Source: UBA2991 sp965221735 (GTDB lineage: Bacteria; Chloroflexota; Dehalococcoidia; Tepidiformales; Tepidiformaceae). From it: 64,000 bases of DNA. The translations under genes were made by a program, and so were the position numbers. Position 1 is the stretch's first letter; each line of letters opens with the position of its first letter. Under the pieces are notes generated by a model. It saw only the letters and a program-made list of their open reading frames with translations, had not been told where the DNA came from and did no database searches. The stretch lies in contig OZ244910.1 of assembly GCA_965221735.1 (NCBI GenBank), positions 2,974,259-3,038,258 of the forward strand. The letters run 5' to 3'. Positions 17,509 through 26,630 of the stretch are shown here, piece by piece.

Positions 17509-18031
17509 GCAGGGGGCCGCGCTCCTCGTCGGTGAGCGTGCCCGCCGTGTCCTTCGCCATCTTCCCGCCGTCGAAGAGGATCCACTTCTCGGGAACGACC
17601 TCGAGAATGACCCGCAGGGGCGAGTCGAGGCGCTCGACGAAAGCGGCCGCGGCCTCCGCGTCGGGGCTGATCTTGTTGGCGAGAGCCGGGTAGAACCAGT
17701 CCTTCGTCTCCTGGTCGTCGTGAATGATGCAGCGGCCCTTGGCCGTGGCCTGCCCTCCCGGCGCGCCCGAGTCGGGGTCGCAGGCGGCGCTGCTCACGAT
17801 GACCGACACGCGCGGGTCGCGGCGGATGGCGGCCACGCGGTGGCGGTGGACCGCGCAGGTGATCCAGAAGCGCCCCTCATGCCAGACGTAGGCGTGGATG
17901 ACGCCGACGGGCCAGCCGTCCTGCGTGCTCCAGTTGAGCGCGCACTCCCTGGCGTTTACGAGCAGCGATTCGAGCTGCTCGTCGTCGAGTGGGTAGCCGG
18001 AAACGGTTTCGTGGTCTTGCGCGCCCGCCAT
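17453..18031 (-). CDS. Pyridoxamine 5-phosphate oxidase-fold flavoprotein
   Basis: A 192-residue protein, read from the ATG preceded by GGAGGCCC. The split-barrel fold is shown by NWSTQDGWPVGVIHAYVWHEGRFW, the central DPRVSVIVSS strand and the terminal WILFDGGK. Members bind FMN or F420 and reduce small substrates or act on B6 vitamers; the exact cofactor is not clear. Its end overlaps the FitA-like gene, antisense. It is divergent from the STAS-like gene. Confidence 0.75.
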   Translation of the reverse strand: MAGAQDHETVSGYPLDDEQLESLLVNARECALNWSTQDGWPVGVIHAYVWHEGRFWITCAVHRHRVAAIRRDPRVSVIVSSAACDPDSGAPGGQATAKGRCIIHDDQETKDWFYPALANKISPDAEAAAAFVERLDSPLRVILEVVPEKWILFDGGKMAKDTAGTLTDEERGPLLSADAVRMPKELAKRGLA

Positions 18032-18149
18032 CTGAGGGCCTCCAAACAATAGTGCTGGCCGCGCTTCGCGCGCCGCCCGGGAACCGTGGCAGAGCGAGGC
18101 GCGCGCGTCAACGGCTCCACTGCTACGCTCGAAAGGCATAGAGCCCTGC

Positions 18150-18449
18150 ATGACCATCGTTCTCTCGAAACACGGCCGGACCTTTGCCACTCGCCTCCGG
18201 GCGCGAGTCGTCCTCGCCGAGGAGTTGGCATCATCCTCAACTGCCTCCATCACTATCGACGCGCGTGACGTCTTCATGAGCCCTGGCTTCATTGCCGAGA
18301 CCCTGGTCATGCTCGTGAAGGAGCGGGGCTTCGAGCGGGTGGTCGTACGAGGTGCGCGGGAGCACCCGGCCGAGGTGGCAAAGAATCTTGCCGAAAAGTT
18401 CGGTTACGCCGATCGGGTCGAGGTCGAGCAGCCGCTCCCGACTACCTAG
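18150..18449 (+). CDS. Small STAS-like (DUF4325) protein
   Basis: A 99-residue protein with an alternating strand-helix layout: VLSKHGRTFATRLRARVVLAEEL, then SITIDARDVFMSPGFIAETLVML, then RVVVRGA. The phrase xIDxxxVxxxSPxFxxET is the hallmark strand-helix of the DUF4325/STAS-like group, which regulates kinases or sits beside ATPase-like partners. No kinase is next to it here. The family call is by eye and of moderate confidence. The start is ATG with GAAAGG twelve bases upstream. Confidence 0.5.
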   Translation: MTIVLSKHGRTFATRLRARVVLAEELASSSTASITIDARDVFMSPGFIAETLVMLVKERGFERVVVRGAREHPAEVAKNLAEKFGYADRVEVEQPLPTT

Positions 18450-18493
18450 CGCACCCGCTTCCGCCTGCCGACCGCACGGGCTACGCTCGCGCC

Positions 18494-20350
18494 GTGGGCA
18501 TAGAGGCGCTTACGCACGACGACGCCGGCAACCCTGTCGTCCCGGAGACCCCCGAGGAGTGGGACCAGTGGGTCTCCGCGTCGAGGACGCGGAACCACGT
18601 GCTGGACAACCCCCTGCTCGACTGGCTCGAGCGGTGGGGCGAGGGGCACGGCTACGAACGCGACCCCGTCGAGGAGGACACGGACTTCCTGACCTTCCTC
18701 TTCGGGAAGGGGAACGCCTTCGAGGCGGCGGTCGTGGAGCACCTGCGCGGTTTCGCCGAGGTGCGGACGGTGGAACCGGCGGGCGCCGAACGCGATGATC
18801 TGCGCGAGCTGGCCGTGGCCGAGGCGACGTTCGCGGCGATGGCCGATGGGGCCGAGATCATCTGCCAGGCGTGGATGCGCGACCCGCAGTCGCGCACCTA
18901 CGGCGCCCCCGACCTGCTGGTTCGCAGCGACGTGCTCGCCGACCTGTTCCCGGGCTCCATCTCGGCGGAAGCGGCGGGCGTGCCGGCGCCCGACCTCGAC
19001 ATCGGGAACCGGCACTACCGCGTGGTCGACGTCAAGTTCTCGACGCTGCACCTGGCGGCGGGCGGAGAGCTGGGCAACTCGGGCTCGGCGCCTGCCTACA
19101 AGGCGCAGGTGTACATCTACAACCGCGCCCTCGGACGGCTGCAGGGCTACCTGCCGCCGGAGGCGTTCGTGCTGGGGCGCGGGTGGGAACAGACACGGCG
19201 GGGCGAGACCTCACGGGGCACGAGCTGCATGGACCGGATCGCGCCCGTCGCCAACGACTACGCCTCGTATGGGCGGGGCCGGCTCTCCGACCAGGTCGAC
19301 GAGGCGGTGGCGTGGGTGCGACGGGTGCGGGCCGAGGGCGGCGACTGGCGCGCCCTCCCGGAGCCATCGGTCGAGGAGCTGCGCCCCAACGGCAAAGCTG
19401 ACTCCGGGGAGTGGTCGAGCGCCGTGAAGCGGATCCTGACGGAGGGCGAGGACCTGACCCGGCTCTGGTGGGTGGGCGTGGCGAAGCGTCGCGACGCCAA
19501 CCGGCAGGGGCTGACGCGCTGGACCGACCCGCGCATCACCCCGAAGGCCGTCGGCGTCGAGGGGCGCACAACGATGCCGAACCTTCAGGCGCTCCTCGAC
19601 GTGAACCGCGAGCCCGGCCCCGACGTCCGCCCGGCCCGCATCGCCGAGGCGAGGGAGGACTGGATCGAGGAGGCGCCCGTCGAGTTCTACGTCGACTTCG
19701 AGACGGTCGGCGACCTCGACGACGACTTCTCGGCGATCCCCGAGCGGGGCGGGCAGCCGCTCATCTTCATGGTCGGCTGCGGGCACCTGGAGGACGGCGA
19801 CTGGCGGTTCGAGTGCTTCATTGCCGACCGGCTCGATGAGCGTTCGGAGGCGAAGGTCATCGACGACTGGTTCGACCACATGACGTCCGTGCGCGACCGG
19901 CTCGCGCCGGGGGCCGAACCGAAGGTCATCCACTGGTCACCGCACGAGACGATCACGCTGGAGACGGCGTTCGACGCGGCCGTGAAGCGCCACCAGGCGA
20001 CGGGCTGGCAGCACACGCGGAAGCGGGAGGCGTGGCCCCACCCCAACTGGTTCGACTTCCTGAACAAGGTGATGAAGCGGGAGCCGGTGGTCGTGCGGGG
20101 GGCGCACGGGTTCGGGCTGAAGGCGGTCACGAACGCGATGCACGACCTCGGGTTGGTCGAGACCCGCTGGGACGAGGGCCCCGCCGACGGCCTCGGGGCG
20201 ATGGTGGGCGCGTGGACGTGCGATCGGGAGGCGGGGCGCACCGGCGGCAGCATGCGCGACCTCGCGCTGATGAAGGGCATCGAGCGCTACAACGAGGTCG
20301 ACTGCAAGGCGATGATGGAGTTGGTCCGCTACCTGCGCCAGCACCACTAG
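18494..20350 (+). CDS. TM0106-like RecB-family nuclease fused to DEDD (RNase H-like) exonuclease domain
   Basis: A 618-residue two-domain nuclease with GTG start. The N-terminal half has the RecB/Cas4-like PD-(D/E)xK core: APD with Asp140, then VVDVKFS with Asp179 and Lys181, then QVYIYN and a conserved Gly-rich end. The C-terminal half (about 395-618) is a DEDD exonuclease fold with Asp401-x-Glu403 in FYVDFETV, an internal IHWSPHE, and Asp603 in YNEVDCKAM. Proteins of this type are predicted DNA-processing enzymes (TM0106/YprB-related) of unknown pathway; some sit in defence or mobile regions. It is convergent with an AAA ATPase gene. Confidence 0.8.
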   Translation: MGIEALTHDDAGNPVVPETPEEWDQWVSASRTRNHVLDNPLLDWLERWGEGHGYERDPVEEDTDFLTFLFGKGNAFEAAVVEHLRGFAEVRTVEPAGAERDDLRELAVAEATFAAMADGAEIICQAWMRDPQSRTYGAPDLLVRSDVLADLFPGSISAEAAGVPAPDLDIGNRHYRVVDVKFSTLHLAAGGELGNSGSAPAYKAQVYIYNRALGRLQGYLPPEAFVLGRGWEQTRRGETSRGTSCMDRIAPVANDYASYGRGRLSDQVDEAVAWVRRVRAEGGDWRALPEPSVEELRPNGKADSGEWSSAVKRILTEGEDLTRLWWVGVAKRRDANRQGLTRWTDPRITPKAVGVEGRTTMPNLQALLDVNREPGPDVRPARIAEAREDWIEEAPVEFYVDFETVGDLDDDFSAIPERGGQPLIFMVGCGHLEDGDWRFECFIADRLDERSEAKVIDDWFDHMTSVRDRLAPGAEPKVIHWSPHETITLETAFDAAVKRHQATGWQHTRKREAWPHPNWFDFLNKVMKREPVVVRGAHGFGLKAVTNAMHDLGLVETRWDEGPADGLGAMVGAWTCDREAGRTGGSMRDLALMKGIERYNEVDCKAMMELVRYLRQHH

Positions 20351-20365
20351 AGGGCGGCGGCCGGG

Positions 20366-21523
20366 TCAGGCCACCGCTCCCTGCCAGAGACGCCGCGCGA
20401 ACTCAGCCCACGGCAGGATGTCGATGCCGTCCGCGGTTCGGCGGGCGCGAGGCTCAAGGCACACGACAACCCTGCCGGCGATCCGGGGATGCTCTTCTGC
20501 AACCGTGCGCAGGCCCTTGAGGTGATCGCTGGTGATGCGTGCGCTTGCCTTCGCCTCGACCGCGAGCCGCATGTCACCGACGACGAAGTCGACCTCAATG
20601 CCACTCGGCAGTCGCCAGTAGGTGAGCTGTTCGTCGATGTCCCCGTACGCGAGGAACGACGAGAGTTCGTGGAACACCCAGTTCTCGAAGGCCTTCCCGT
20701 AAACGTCCGACCCAGGCAGGAGCTCACCACGCCGAGCCAGGCGGTTCACCACCCCCGCGTCTTCAAAGTAGAACTTGGGCATGGCGGAGAGCCGCCGCTT
20801 GGCGCGCCTTCGCCAGGGCGGCAGCCACCTCCCGAGCAATGTGTCTTCGAGTATGCCGAAGTACGCCTTGGCAGTTGGTCCGGAAACACCGCATTCGCGG
20901 GCGACGTTCGAGTAGTTGACCGGCTCACCATCGCTCAGGGCGGCCACGTCGAGGAACTGGGAGAAGGCGGGGAGGCTTCGCACCAGACCCTCGGCGGCAA
21001 CCTCTTGCCTCAGGTAGTCCGCGATGTAGGCATCGACCAGCCGCCGGGGCTGGCCGGCTTCGTACATCCTCGGCAGGTAGCCGTGGTTGAGCGCCCGACT
21101 GATGTCGAACGACGCCCCCACCTCCGCGGATGTCAGGCCTCGCAGTTCATAGCGCAGCGCGCGCCCGCCGAGGAGGTTCGCCGCTCCATGCTTCACTTTT
21201 CTCGCGCTGGAGCCGCACAGGGCGAAGTGCAGCGCGCGATTCTCGATGAGCCAGTGAACCTCGTCCAGCAGGGCCGGCACTTTCTGGATCTCGTCGATGA
21301 CGACCTGCCTGGCCGGGTCCGGTCCCTGCGCCTCGAGTTCTTCGCGCAGGAGTTCCGGGCGGGAAGCGTAACGGCGGAACTCGTCGGCCTTGAGCAGATC
21401 GACCCAGACGCCGTGGCGATAGCGCTGCCTGAGCAGGGTGCTCTTGCCCGTCTGGCGAGGGCCCCACAGGAAGAACGTCTCCGTCCCGGTCTCCGGGAGC
21501 GATAGTTTTCGCTCAAACACCAA
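20366..21523 (-). CDS. AAA_14/DUF4143 ATPase with C-terminal nuclease-like domain
   Basis: A 385-residue protein. Walker A GPRQTGKST is at residues 21-29 and Walker B VVIDEIQKVP near 73-82, then a winged helix (VARECGVSGPTAKAYFGIL). The C-terminal DUF4143 core ends GIEVDFVV and AVEAKAS, with E-x-K like a PD-(D/E)xK fold. Such ATPases are common accessory genes, sometimes linked to toxin-antitoxin or defence functions, but their role is not firmly known. The start (TTG-GTG) is just within an A/T-rich stretch. Confidence 0.85.
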   Translation of the reverse strand: MVFERKLSLPETGTETFFLWGPRQTGKSTLLRQRYRHGVWVDLLKADEFRRYASRPELLREELEAQGPDPARQVVIDEIQKVPALLDEVHWLIENRALHFALCGSSARKVKHGAANLLGGRALRYELRGLTSAEVGASFDISRALNHGYLPRMYEAGQPRRLVDAYIADYLRQEVAAEGLVRSLPAFSQFLDVAALSDGEPVNYSNVARECGVSGPTAKAYFGILEDTLLGRWLPPWRRRAKRRLSAMPKFYFEDAGVVNRLARRGELLPGSDVYGKAFENWVFHELSSFLAYGDIDEQLTYWRLPSGIEVDFVVGDMRLAVEAKASARITSDHLKGLRTVAEEHPRIAGRVVVCLEPRARRTADGIDILPWAEFARRLWQGAVA

Positions 21524-21760
21524 CTTCAGAATAGCATGATAATCTAAAGTGGTCCTTTAGATGGTCAGCCGGCATGCCTCCCTCCAGCGGAGCGCTGGGG
21601 CGGCGGCTCTCCCACGTCGCACCCGGCCCGCCGGCGGAATCCTGACCGTTCGGGGAACGATCCGGCGCGCAGGCGCATATCTCTTTGCACGATGGTACTG
21701 GCGCATCCCGATGCGCGACGCGAACACTACCCCATCCGGCTGGTGGAAGGTGAGGGACGC

Positions 21761-22318
21761 ATGACCGACGACGAAGCCGTCCTGCGGTGTCAGGGCGGCG
21801 ACCGTGAGGCCTTCCGCCACCTGGTGGAGCAGTACAAGAACCCGCTCTACGGCACCGCCTACCTGATGACCGGCAACGCCGCGCAGGCCGAGGAGCATGT
21901 GCAGGATGCGTTCCTGCTGGCCTGGCGCGGCATCAAGTCGTTCCAGCGGGGGCGCCCGGTGAAGCCCTGGCTGATGCGCATCCTCGTGAACGCGGTGCTG
22001 GCGCAGCGGCGCAAGCGTTCCCTGACAACCGTGCCGCTGGAGGAAACGCTGCCCGTGGGCGCGCCCTCCAGCGGCGCCGATTCGATCGAGGCGAGCGAAG
22101 ACCGCGAAGCGGTGCGGCAAGCCCTCGCCCAGCTAACCCCCGAACACCGCCAGGTCGTGGTGCTGCGCTACTTCGCCGACCTGACGGTTCCACAAGTCGC
22201 CCGTTCCGCCGGGGTGCGGGAGGGCACGGTCAAGTCGCGGCTCCATCGAGCGCTCCGCCAGATGCGGGAGCTCCTGGAGCAGTCGGGTGTGATGGAGGTG
22301 GCCGGCAATGGCGCGTAA
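21761..22318 (+). CDS. ECF-type sigma-70 family RNA polymerase sigma factor
   Basis: A 185-residue protein. Region 2 at about residues 20-85 (LVEQYKNPLYGTAYLMTG, then AEEHVQDAFLLAWRGI) and region 4 at about 115-170 (LTPEHRQVVVLRYFADLTVPQVARS, then VREGTVKSRLHRALRQM) are present, with the long region 2-4 linker of ECF factors. The next gene overlaps it by 11 bases and begins like an anti-sigma factor, so the pair probably forms a sigma/anti-sigma switch. The upstream sequence at 21647-21659 contains an inverted repeat that includes GGAACG. Confidence 0.9.
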   Translation: MTDDEAVLRCQGGDREAFRHLVEQYKNPLYGTAYLMTGNAAQAEEHVQDAFLLAWRGIKSFQRGRPVKPWLMRILVNAVLAQRRKRSLTTVPLEETLPVGAPSSGADSIEASEDREAVRQALAQLTPEHRQVVVLRYFADLTVPQVARSAGVREGTVKSRLHRALRQMRELLEQSGVMEVAGNGA

Positions 22319-24584
22319 CGACATGCCAGATCAGGAGATGGAACGAAAGCTCCGCGAGCACTTCGCGGAAGAAGCCCCCGACCTGCAGGCCCCGGACGAC
22401 CTCTGGGACCGGCTGGAGAGCCGCCTGGGAAAACAGGATCCGCCGCGCTTCGCCCTCTTGCGGGGTGGAGCCAGCGCCATCGGCTCGATGCCATGGATTC
22501 CGGCGGCGGCGGCGGCAGTACTGGTTGTGGGCCTGGGCGTGGGCGCCTGGGCCCTGACCGGCGGAACGGGCGGGGGCGACGATGACGAGATGGCCGCCGC
22601 CCCGGCCGCCACACAGGCTGCGGCGGCCTCGGAGGGAGACCCGCAGGCTGCTGTAGCGGCCACGCAGGCCGCCGCGACGGAGGCCGTTGCACACGAAGCT
22701 GCCGCGGAGGCAGAGTCGGCAGCGGCTCCCGCGGCCACCGAGGCCGCTGCCACAGCGGCCGCAGCCGCGCGGGCAGTCGAACGGGAACCGGCCCCGGAAG
22801 CGACGCCCGAGGCCGTCTCGACTCCCGAGCCAACACCGGAACCGGCGCAGGCACGCGAGGCGCAGGCCACCCAGGTCGCGGAGAGCGAGCCACCCGCCGA
22901 CGACAGCAGCGAACCCACCGAGGCTTCCGACGGAGCCGAGGAAGCCACGGAAGAGCCTGCCGAGCCCTCCGACGAGGACATGGCTGAGGACATGGCCGAC
23001 GAGTCCATGGATGACGCCATGGGCGACTACGACGACATGGCGGACGGCGCCATGGAGGCGGAAGCCGAAGACTCCGCCTCCATGTCCGGGCGCGGCGGCC
23101 CCGGCGAGCCGGAGGCAGCGGAGGAGGAGGCAGCGGCGCAACCGCGGCGGCCCTCCGACACGACGTTCGAGGACTACCAGCGCACGGCCTTCGTCTCGAC
23201 CGATGTCGACGCCGTCTCGACCTTCAGCCTCGACACCGACCGCACCTCCTACTTCCTCGCCCTCACCTGGGTCAACAACGGCTACGCCGTCGACCCCGAC
23301 TCCGTGCGGGCCGAGGAGTGGATCAACGCCTTCGACTACGGGTACGCCCGACCGGACGGCGACGACCGCTTCGCCATCGTCAGCGACCTCGTGCGGCACC
23401 CGATCGACGGCGACTGGCACCTCGCGCGCATCGCCGTGCAGGCCCCCGACCTGCGCGACGACCGGCCGCTCAACGTGACGCTCGTGCTGGATGCCTCCGG
23501 CTCGATGTCCTGGGGCGATCGGGTCGCCATCGCGCGGGAGGCGGCGGAGACCATCCGCCAGAGCCTCGGCTCCGACGACCGCATCGCCGTCGTGCACTTC
23601 ACGACCGACGTGCTCGACCGCTACACGGTCGCGCACAGCTCGCCCGACGACGAGGACGTGGTCTGGTCGATCGGCAGGCTGGCGGCGCACGACAGCACGA
23701 ACGTGCAGGCCGGGCTCAACCTCGGCGTGCAGCTGGCCGACCAGGCCCGGCAAGAGCGCCCCAACGCCTACAACTACATCATCCTGATGTCCGACGGCGT
23801 CGCGAACGTGGACGCGACCGACCCGTTCGCCATCCTCGAGGGGGCGCCCGACTCCGACAGCACGAACCCGCTGCGGCTCATAACCATCGGCGTGGGCATC
23901 GACAACTACAACGATGTGCTGCTGGAGCAGCTCGCCCAGCACGGCAACGGCTGGTACCGCTACCTCGACGACACCGACCAGGCGCGGGAGACGTTCAGCC
24001 GCGAGAACTGGCTGGCCCTCTCCACGCCCTTCGCCGACCAGGCCCGCGCCCAGGTGACCTGGGACCCGGCGGTCGTGAAGGAGTGGCGCATCGTCGGCTA
24101 CGAGAACCGGGTCACGCCCGACCACACGTTCACGCAGAACCGCCGCGAGTTCGCCGAGCTTCCCGCCGGGACGGCCACCACCGTCTTCTACGAGCTCGTG
24201 CTGCACGAGGGCGTCAGCCTCTCGGCCGCGCTCGGGAGCGTGGAGGTGCGCTGGGTCGACCCGGCCACCGGCGATTCGGTCAGCCAGACCGCCGCGATCA
24301 GCGGACAAACCGACGCCGGCTTCGACGACGCCGACCGCTTCCTGCGGCTGGGCGCGATCGTGGGGCTGGCGGCCGACCGCTACAGCAGCCTCTCGCCGCA
24401 GGTCGAGAACGCGGAGGTCGACTACGCCGGCATCCACGCCGACCTCTCGGCCCTGCAAAGCCGCTTCCGTTCGCTTGAGGGAAGGCTCGGGTCCTCCCAG
24501 GCCTACCTGGACTTCAGCGCCCTCCTGGACGAGCTGACGGCCGCGGCCGCCGAGCTGGCGCCTTCCTCGGGCTACAGCCAGTGA
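22308..24584 (+). CDS. VWA/DUF3520 surface protein with anti-sigma-like N-terminus
   Basis: A 758-residue membrane protein. Residues 1-50 are short, acidic and helical (EMERKLREHFAEEAPDL) like the cytoplasmic part of an anti-sigma factor, then comes one membrane segment at about 62-85. After that is a very long Ala/Glu/Thr/Pro-rich linker (to about 290), then a VWA domain of the YfbK type with MIDAS DASGS (Asp395, Ser397, Ser399) and a C-terminal DUF3520 part ending GYSQ. The start overlaps the sigma gene. It should signal from outside to the sigma factor, which is inference. A close paralogue follows. Confidence 0.8.
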   Translation: MARNDMPDQEMERKLREHFAEEAPDLQAPDDLWDRLESRLGKQDPPRFALLRGGASAIGSMPWIPAAAAAVLVVGLGVGAWALTGGTGGGDDDEMAAAPAATQAAAASEGDPQAAVAATQAAATEAVAHEAAAEAESAAAPAATEAAATAAAAARAVEREPAPEATPEAVSTPEPTPEPAQAREAQATQVAESEPPADDSSEPTEASDGAEEATEEPAEPSDEDMAEDMADESMDDAMGDYDDMADGAMEAEAEDSASMSGRGGPGEPEAAEEEAAAQPRRPSDTTFEDYQRTAFVSTDVDAVSTFSLDTDRTSYFLALTWVNNGYAVDPDSVRAEEWINAFDYGYARPDGDDRFAIVSDLVRHPIDGDWHLARIAVQAPDLRDDRPLNVTLVLDASGSMSWGDRVAIAREAAETIRQSLGSDDRIAVVHFTTDVLDRYTVAHSSPDDEDVVWSIGRLAAHDSTNVQAGLNLGVQLADQARQERPNAYNYIILMSDGVANVDATDPFAILEGAPDSDSTNPLRLITIGVGIDNYNDVLLEQLAQHGNGWYRYLDDTDQARETFSRENWLALSTPFADQARAQVTWDPAVVKEWRIVGYENRVTPDHTFTQNRREFAELPAGTATTVFYELVLHEGVSLSAALGSVEVRWVDPATGDSVSQTAAISGQTDAGFDDADRFLRLGAIVGLAADRYSSLSPQVENAEVDYAGIHADLSALQSRFRSLEGRLGSSQAYLDFSALLDELTAAAAELAPSSGYSQ

Positions 24585-24646
24585 CCTGGCTCGCCATCCG
24601 ACGGGGGCTCCGGCGCGCCCCCACGCACAGAGCAAAGGAGACTCAG

Positions 24647-26410
24647 ATGCGATTCCCCACACGGATGTACCGGATCCTCGCCGCGAGCGCCGTGGTGGCG
24701 CTCCTCACGCTCGCGGTCGCCGCCTGCGGCGACATCGACGGCGACGACGACGACAGCGCCGCGCCGGCGGCCACTCAGGCGGCTGCCGCCACCCAGGCCG
24801 CTGCCGAGGCGTACGAGCACGAGGCGGCCGCCACGGAGGCAGCAGCTGCGTACGAAGCCGAAGCCGCGCAGGAGTCCGCTGCCAGCAGCTCGAGCCAGAG
24901 TTCGCAGGGGTCCACGACCACGACCGAGGCAGCCGCCTCCGTCAGCGAACCTGCACCCCAGCGGCCCGGCCCGAGCGCCACGACGTTCCAGAACTACGGG
25001 CGCACGCCGTACGTGAAGACCGCGACGGACGCCGTCTCCACCTTCAGCCTCGATACGGATCGCACGTCGTACTTCCTCGCCCTCGCCTGGGCGCAGAGCG
25101 GATACGCCGTCGAGCCCGACTCGGTGCGGGCGGAGGAGTGGGTGAACGCCTTCTCCTACGACTACGACGCGCCCCGGGACGACCGCAGCTTCGCCATCAC
25201 CAGCGACGTGGTGCAGCACCCGCTCGGCGGCGGACGCCACCTCGTCCGCCTGGCCTTCCAGGCCCCGCACGTGCGCGACGACGTGCCCCTGAACGTGACG
25301 CTCGTGCTGGATGCCTCCGGCTCGATGGCCGACGGCAACCGCGTCGCCATCGCGCGGGAGGCGGCGGAGGCCATCCGCAACAGCCTCGGCTCCGACGACC
25401 GCATCGCCATCGTCCACTTCACCACCGACGTGATCGGCCAGTACACGGTCGAGCACAGCCGGCCCGGGGACGAGGACGTGGCCTGGTCGATCGACCGGCT
25501 CGCCCCGCACAACTCGACGAACGTGCAGGCCGGGCTCGACCTCGGCGTGCGGCTCGCCGACAAGGCCCGCCGGGAGCGCCCGGGCGCCTACAACTACATC
25601 ATCCTGATGTCGGACGGCGTCGCGAACGTGGACGCAACCAACCCCTTCGCCATCCTCGACTCCTCGCCCGACACCGACCACCGCAACCCCCTGCGGCTGA
25701 TCACCGTCGGCGTGGGCATCGAGAACTACAACGACTACCTGCTCGAGCAGCTCGCCCAGCACGGCAACGGCTGGTACCGCTACCTCGACACGACGGCGCA
25801 GGCGCGCGAGACGTTCAACCGCGAGAACTGGCTGGCGCTCTCGACCCCGTTCGCCGACCAGGCCCGCGCGCAGGTGACCTGGGATCCGGCGCTGGTCAGC
25901 TCCTGGCGCATCGTCGGCTACGAGAACCGGGTCACGCCGGACCACACCTTCGAGCAGAACCGCCGGGAGTTCGCCGAGCTCCCCTCGGGCGCGGCCACGA
26001 CGGCGTTCTACGAGGTCGTCCTGCACGACGAGACGCGCCGCGGCCTGGCCACGCTGGGCGAGGTGGAAGTGCGCTGGGTGGACCCGCGCTCGGGCGACAG
26101 CTACAGCCAGGCAGCGCTCCTGGAGGGCCGCACGGACGCCCCCTTCGACGCGGGCGACCGGCACCTCCGCTTCGGCGCCATCGTGGCGCTCGCCTCCGAC
26201 CGCTACAGCGCCCTCTCGGTGCAGCTCGAGGGAGCCAAGATCGACATCGCCGGCCTGGGCGCCGACATGACGGCGCTGCGGGCGGAGCTGGACTCGCTCT
26301 ACGAGCGGATGAGCACCCTGCAGTCCTACCACGACTTCAGCTTCCTGCTGGAGCGGATGACGGCCCGGGTCGAGGAGCTCGGGGGCGGGAGTTCAGGCTA
26401 CAGCCAGTGA
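24647..26410 (+). CDS. VWA/DUF3520 lipoprotein, tandem paralogue of the preceding gene
   Basis: A 587-residue lipoprotein, read from the ATG with AAAGGAG upstream. The lipobox ends VAAC (about residue 27), then an Asp-rich and Ala/Glu-rich linker, then the VWA domain with MIDAS DASGS (Asp222), and DUF3520 with the same GYSQ end. From about residue 110 on it is nearly collinear with the preceding gene and shares long identical blocks, at DNA level too, so the two are a recent tandem duplication or are kept alike by gene conversion. The first is membrane-fused, the second is lipid-anchored. Confidence 0.85.
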   Translation: MRFPTRMYRILAASAVVALLTLAVAACGDIDGDDDDSAAPAATQAAAATQAAAEAYEHEAAATEAAAAYEAEAAQESAASSSSQSSQGSTTTTEAAASVSEPAPQRPGPSATTFQNYGRTPYVKTATDAVSTFSLDTDRTSYFLALAWAQSGYAVEPDSVRAEEWVNAFSYDYDAPRDDRSFAITSDVVQHPLGGGRHLVRLAFQAPHVRDDVPLNVTLVLDASGSMADGNRVAIAREAAEAIRNSLGSDDRIAIVHFTTDVIGQYTVEHSRPGDEDVAWSIDRLAPHNSTNVQAGLDLGVRLADKARRERPGAYNYIILMSDGVANVDATNPFAILDSSPDTDHRNPLRLITVGVGIENYNDYLLEQLAQHGNGWYRYLDTTAQARETFNRENWLALSTPFADQARAQVTWDPALVSSWRIVGYENRVTPDHTFEQNRREFAELPSGAATTAFYEVVLHDETRRGLATLGEVEVRWVDPRSGDSYSQAALLEGRTDAPFDAGDRHLRFGAIVALASDRYSALSVQLEGAKIDIAGLGADMTALRAELDSLYERMSTLQSYHDFSFLLERMTARVEELGGGSSGYSQ

Positions 26411-26440
26411 CGGTTCCCCTCGAACGGCGCCGGCTGTAAC

Positions 26441-26496
26441 GCGCGTGGCCGGCCGCGGCGGACAACACCCCACCACCCGCCGCGGCCGGCGCGCGC
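26441..26496 (+). other. GC-rich perfect inverted repeat after the VWA genes
   Basis: The arms at 26448-26461 (inside GGCCGGCCGCGGCGG) and 26477-26490 pair almost perfectly and extend outward with short mismatches, giving a very stable hairpin about 30 bases after the lipoprotein stop. There is no T-tract after it on the plus strand, so it is probably a transcript-end or stabilising structure rather than a classical intrinsic terminator. Confidence 0.45.
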
Positions 26497-26630
26497 ATGT
26501 CAGGGGCAGAGCGAAGCAGGGAGGCTGGTGGGCTCAGCTATCGTTCAGTGACGGTGAGCCGGTAGCGCGCCGGTAGCTCTCTGACAAGGGTCATGCCCCC
26601 CGACTGAAGGGATGCGTCGATCCAGCGTCT

